From contig NZ_PGTO01000003.1 of the NCBI RefSeq assembly GCF_003284725.1, forward strand, positions 124,001 to 188,000: DNA of 64,000 bases. The letters run 5' to 3'. How positions within the stretch are numbered: position 1 is the stretch's first letter; each line of letters starts with the position of its first letter. The position numbers and the translations under genes were made by a program. Below are positions 63,646 through 64,000 of this stretch, piece after piece. The stretch is from Paramagnetospirillum kuznetsovii (GTDB lineage Bacteria; Pseudomonadota; Alphaproteobacteria; Rhodospirillales; Magnetospirillaceae). The notes beneath the pieces are model-generated. The model had not been told where the DNA came from. It did not search any database and saw only the letters and a list, made by a program, of their open reading frames with translations.

Positions 63646-63981
63646 ATGACCGCCGCCATCACACCCTCGTTCGACTCCTATGACATGGCGCCCAAGCCGC
63701 CCCCCATGGTCAAGTCCGCCGACAAGGCCACCGCCCAGAAGGTCGGCCGTCAGTTCGAGGCGCAGTTCGTCTCGCAGATGTTCCAGCACATGTTCGAGGG
63801 CATCAAGACCGACGGCGTGTTCGGCGGCGGCTCCGGCGAAGAGATGTTCCGGTCCCTGCTGGTCGATGAATACGGTAAGATGGTGGCCAATCGCGGCACC
63901 GCCAACAATCCCAACGCCAGCGGCTTCGGCATCGGCGCCGCCGTTCAGAAAATGCTGTTGAAGCACCAGGAGGTGCAGTGA
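63646..63981 (+). CDS. flgJ: FlgJ/CheL-type rod-binding protein (N-terminal domain only)
   Basis: The 111 residues match the rod-binding half of FlgJ: AQKVGRQFEAQFVSQMFQHMFEGI, then GGGSGEEMFRSLLVDEYGKMVANRGT. The muramidase half of enterobacterial FlgJ is absent, as in many alphaproteobacteria (CheL). It caps rod assembly. It lies one base after flgI. Confidence 0.9.
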   Translation: MTAAITPSFDSYDMAPKPPPMVKSADKATAQKVGRQFEAQFVSQMFQHMFEGIKTDGVFGGGSGEEMFRSLLVDEYGKMVANRGTANNPNASGFGIGAAVQKMLLKHQEVQ

Positions 63982-63982
63982 C

Positions 63983-64000
63983 ATGACCGACATCCTCCAC
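63983..64000 (+). CDS. Start of the next flagellar-operon gene (cut by window edge)
   Basis: ATG at 63983 follows AGGAGGTGCAG with good spacing and starts MTDILH before the window ends. In alphaproteobacteria FlgN-like chaperone or other flagellar genes often follow flgJ, but six codons cannot identify it. Confidence 0.5.

Overview
The window is about 65% GC, gene-dense DNA from an alphaproteobacterium. The mix of genes fits a motile member of the Rhodospirillales, most likely Magnetospirillum or a close relative: DUF2336 protein, several methyl-accepting proteins, hemerythrin-like protein, FliX, a PetP/PetR-like pair, hopanoid/Mla-type lipid transport genes and a pseudaminate flagellar glycosylation cluster. 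The genus is inferred from gene content and style; no 16S rRNA or magnetosome gene is present.

Layout. 1-3018: a minus-strand methionine-cycle operon (ArsR-methyltransferase fusion, metF, start of metH) with a palindromic operator. 3246-4718: outer-membrane lipid transport genes (mlaA, mlaC-like). 4715-8092: an ECF-type cobalt/nickel importer read as nikK-like, cbiM, cbiL-like, cbiQ, cbiO. 8218-10938: a methyltransferase, tRNA-Ser(GGA), a decayed island (nuclease remnant, frameshifted integrase) and tRNA-Thr(CGT). 10995-15450: TerB-like protein, then a CheY/CheC/PAS-GGDEF-EAL operon and a secreted rhodanese. 15508-24911: addA, YgjP-like metalloprotease, MFS efflux pump, phoR-like kinase and NADP malic enzyme. 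25023-30349: stress-like protein, MntA/HepT toxin-antitoxin pair, mutS and DUF2336. 30346-38022: GGDEF protein, HAD phosphatase, DsrE-like protein, tadA, a class I amidotransferase, rluB-like, rsmD, a possible 26-residue peptide gene and rmuC. 38097-49591: a haem-binding chemoreceptor, ilvE, a MarR/OmpR/histidine kinase set, a ParA-like ATPase, another kinase, hemerythrin-like protein, rlmJ and a split Aer-like PAS protein plus chemoreceptor.

49743-61093 is the most distinctive region, a nonulosonic acid (pseudaminate-type) pathway beside flagellar genes. pseB, pseC, an oxidoreductase and a cytidylyltransferase-aminotransferase fusion are chained by ATGA overlaps. A PseG-GNAT fusion is coupled to a CgeB-like glycosyltransferase, and pseI lies opposite to it, followed by a second paralogous glycosyltransferase. 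61244-64000 then carries dksA, fliX and the start of a flagellar operon (flgI, flgJ-like rod-binding gene, next gene cut by the edge) with a good sigma-54 promoter. The inferred job of the cluster is to make and activate a pseudaminate-like sugar and transfer it to flagellin.

A second theme is the intergenic DNA. At least six families of dispersed inverted repeats, about 50-107 bp, sit between genes. They often lie at gene ends, where they may act as terminators, or directly upstream of start codons.
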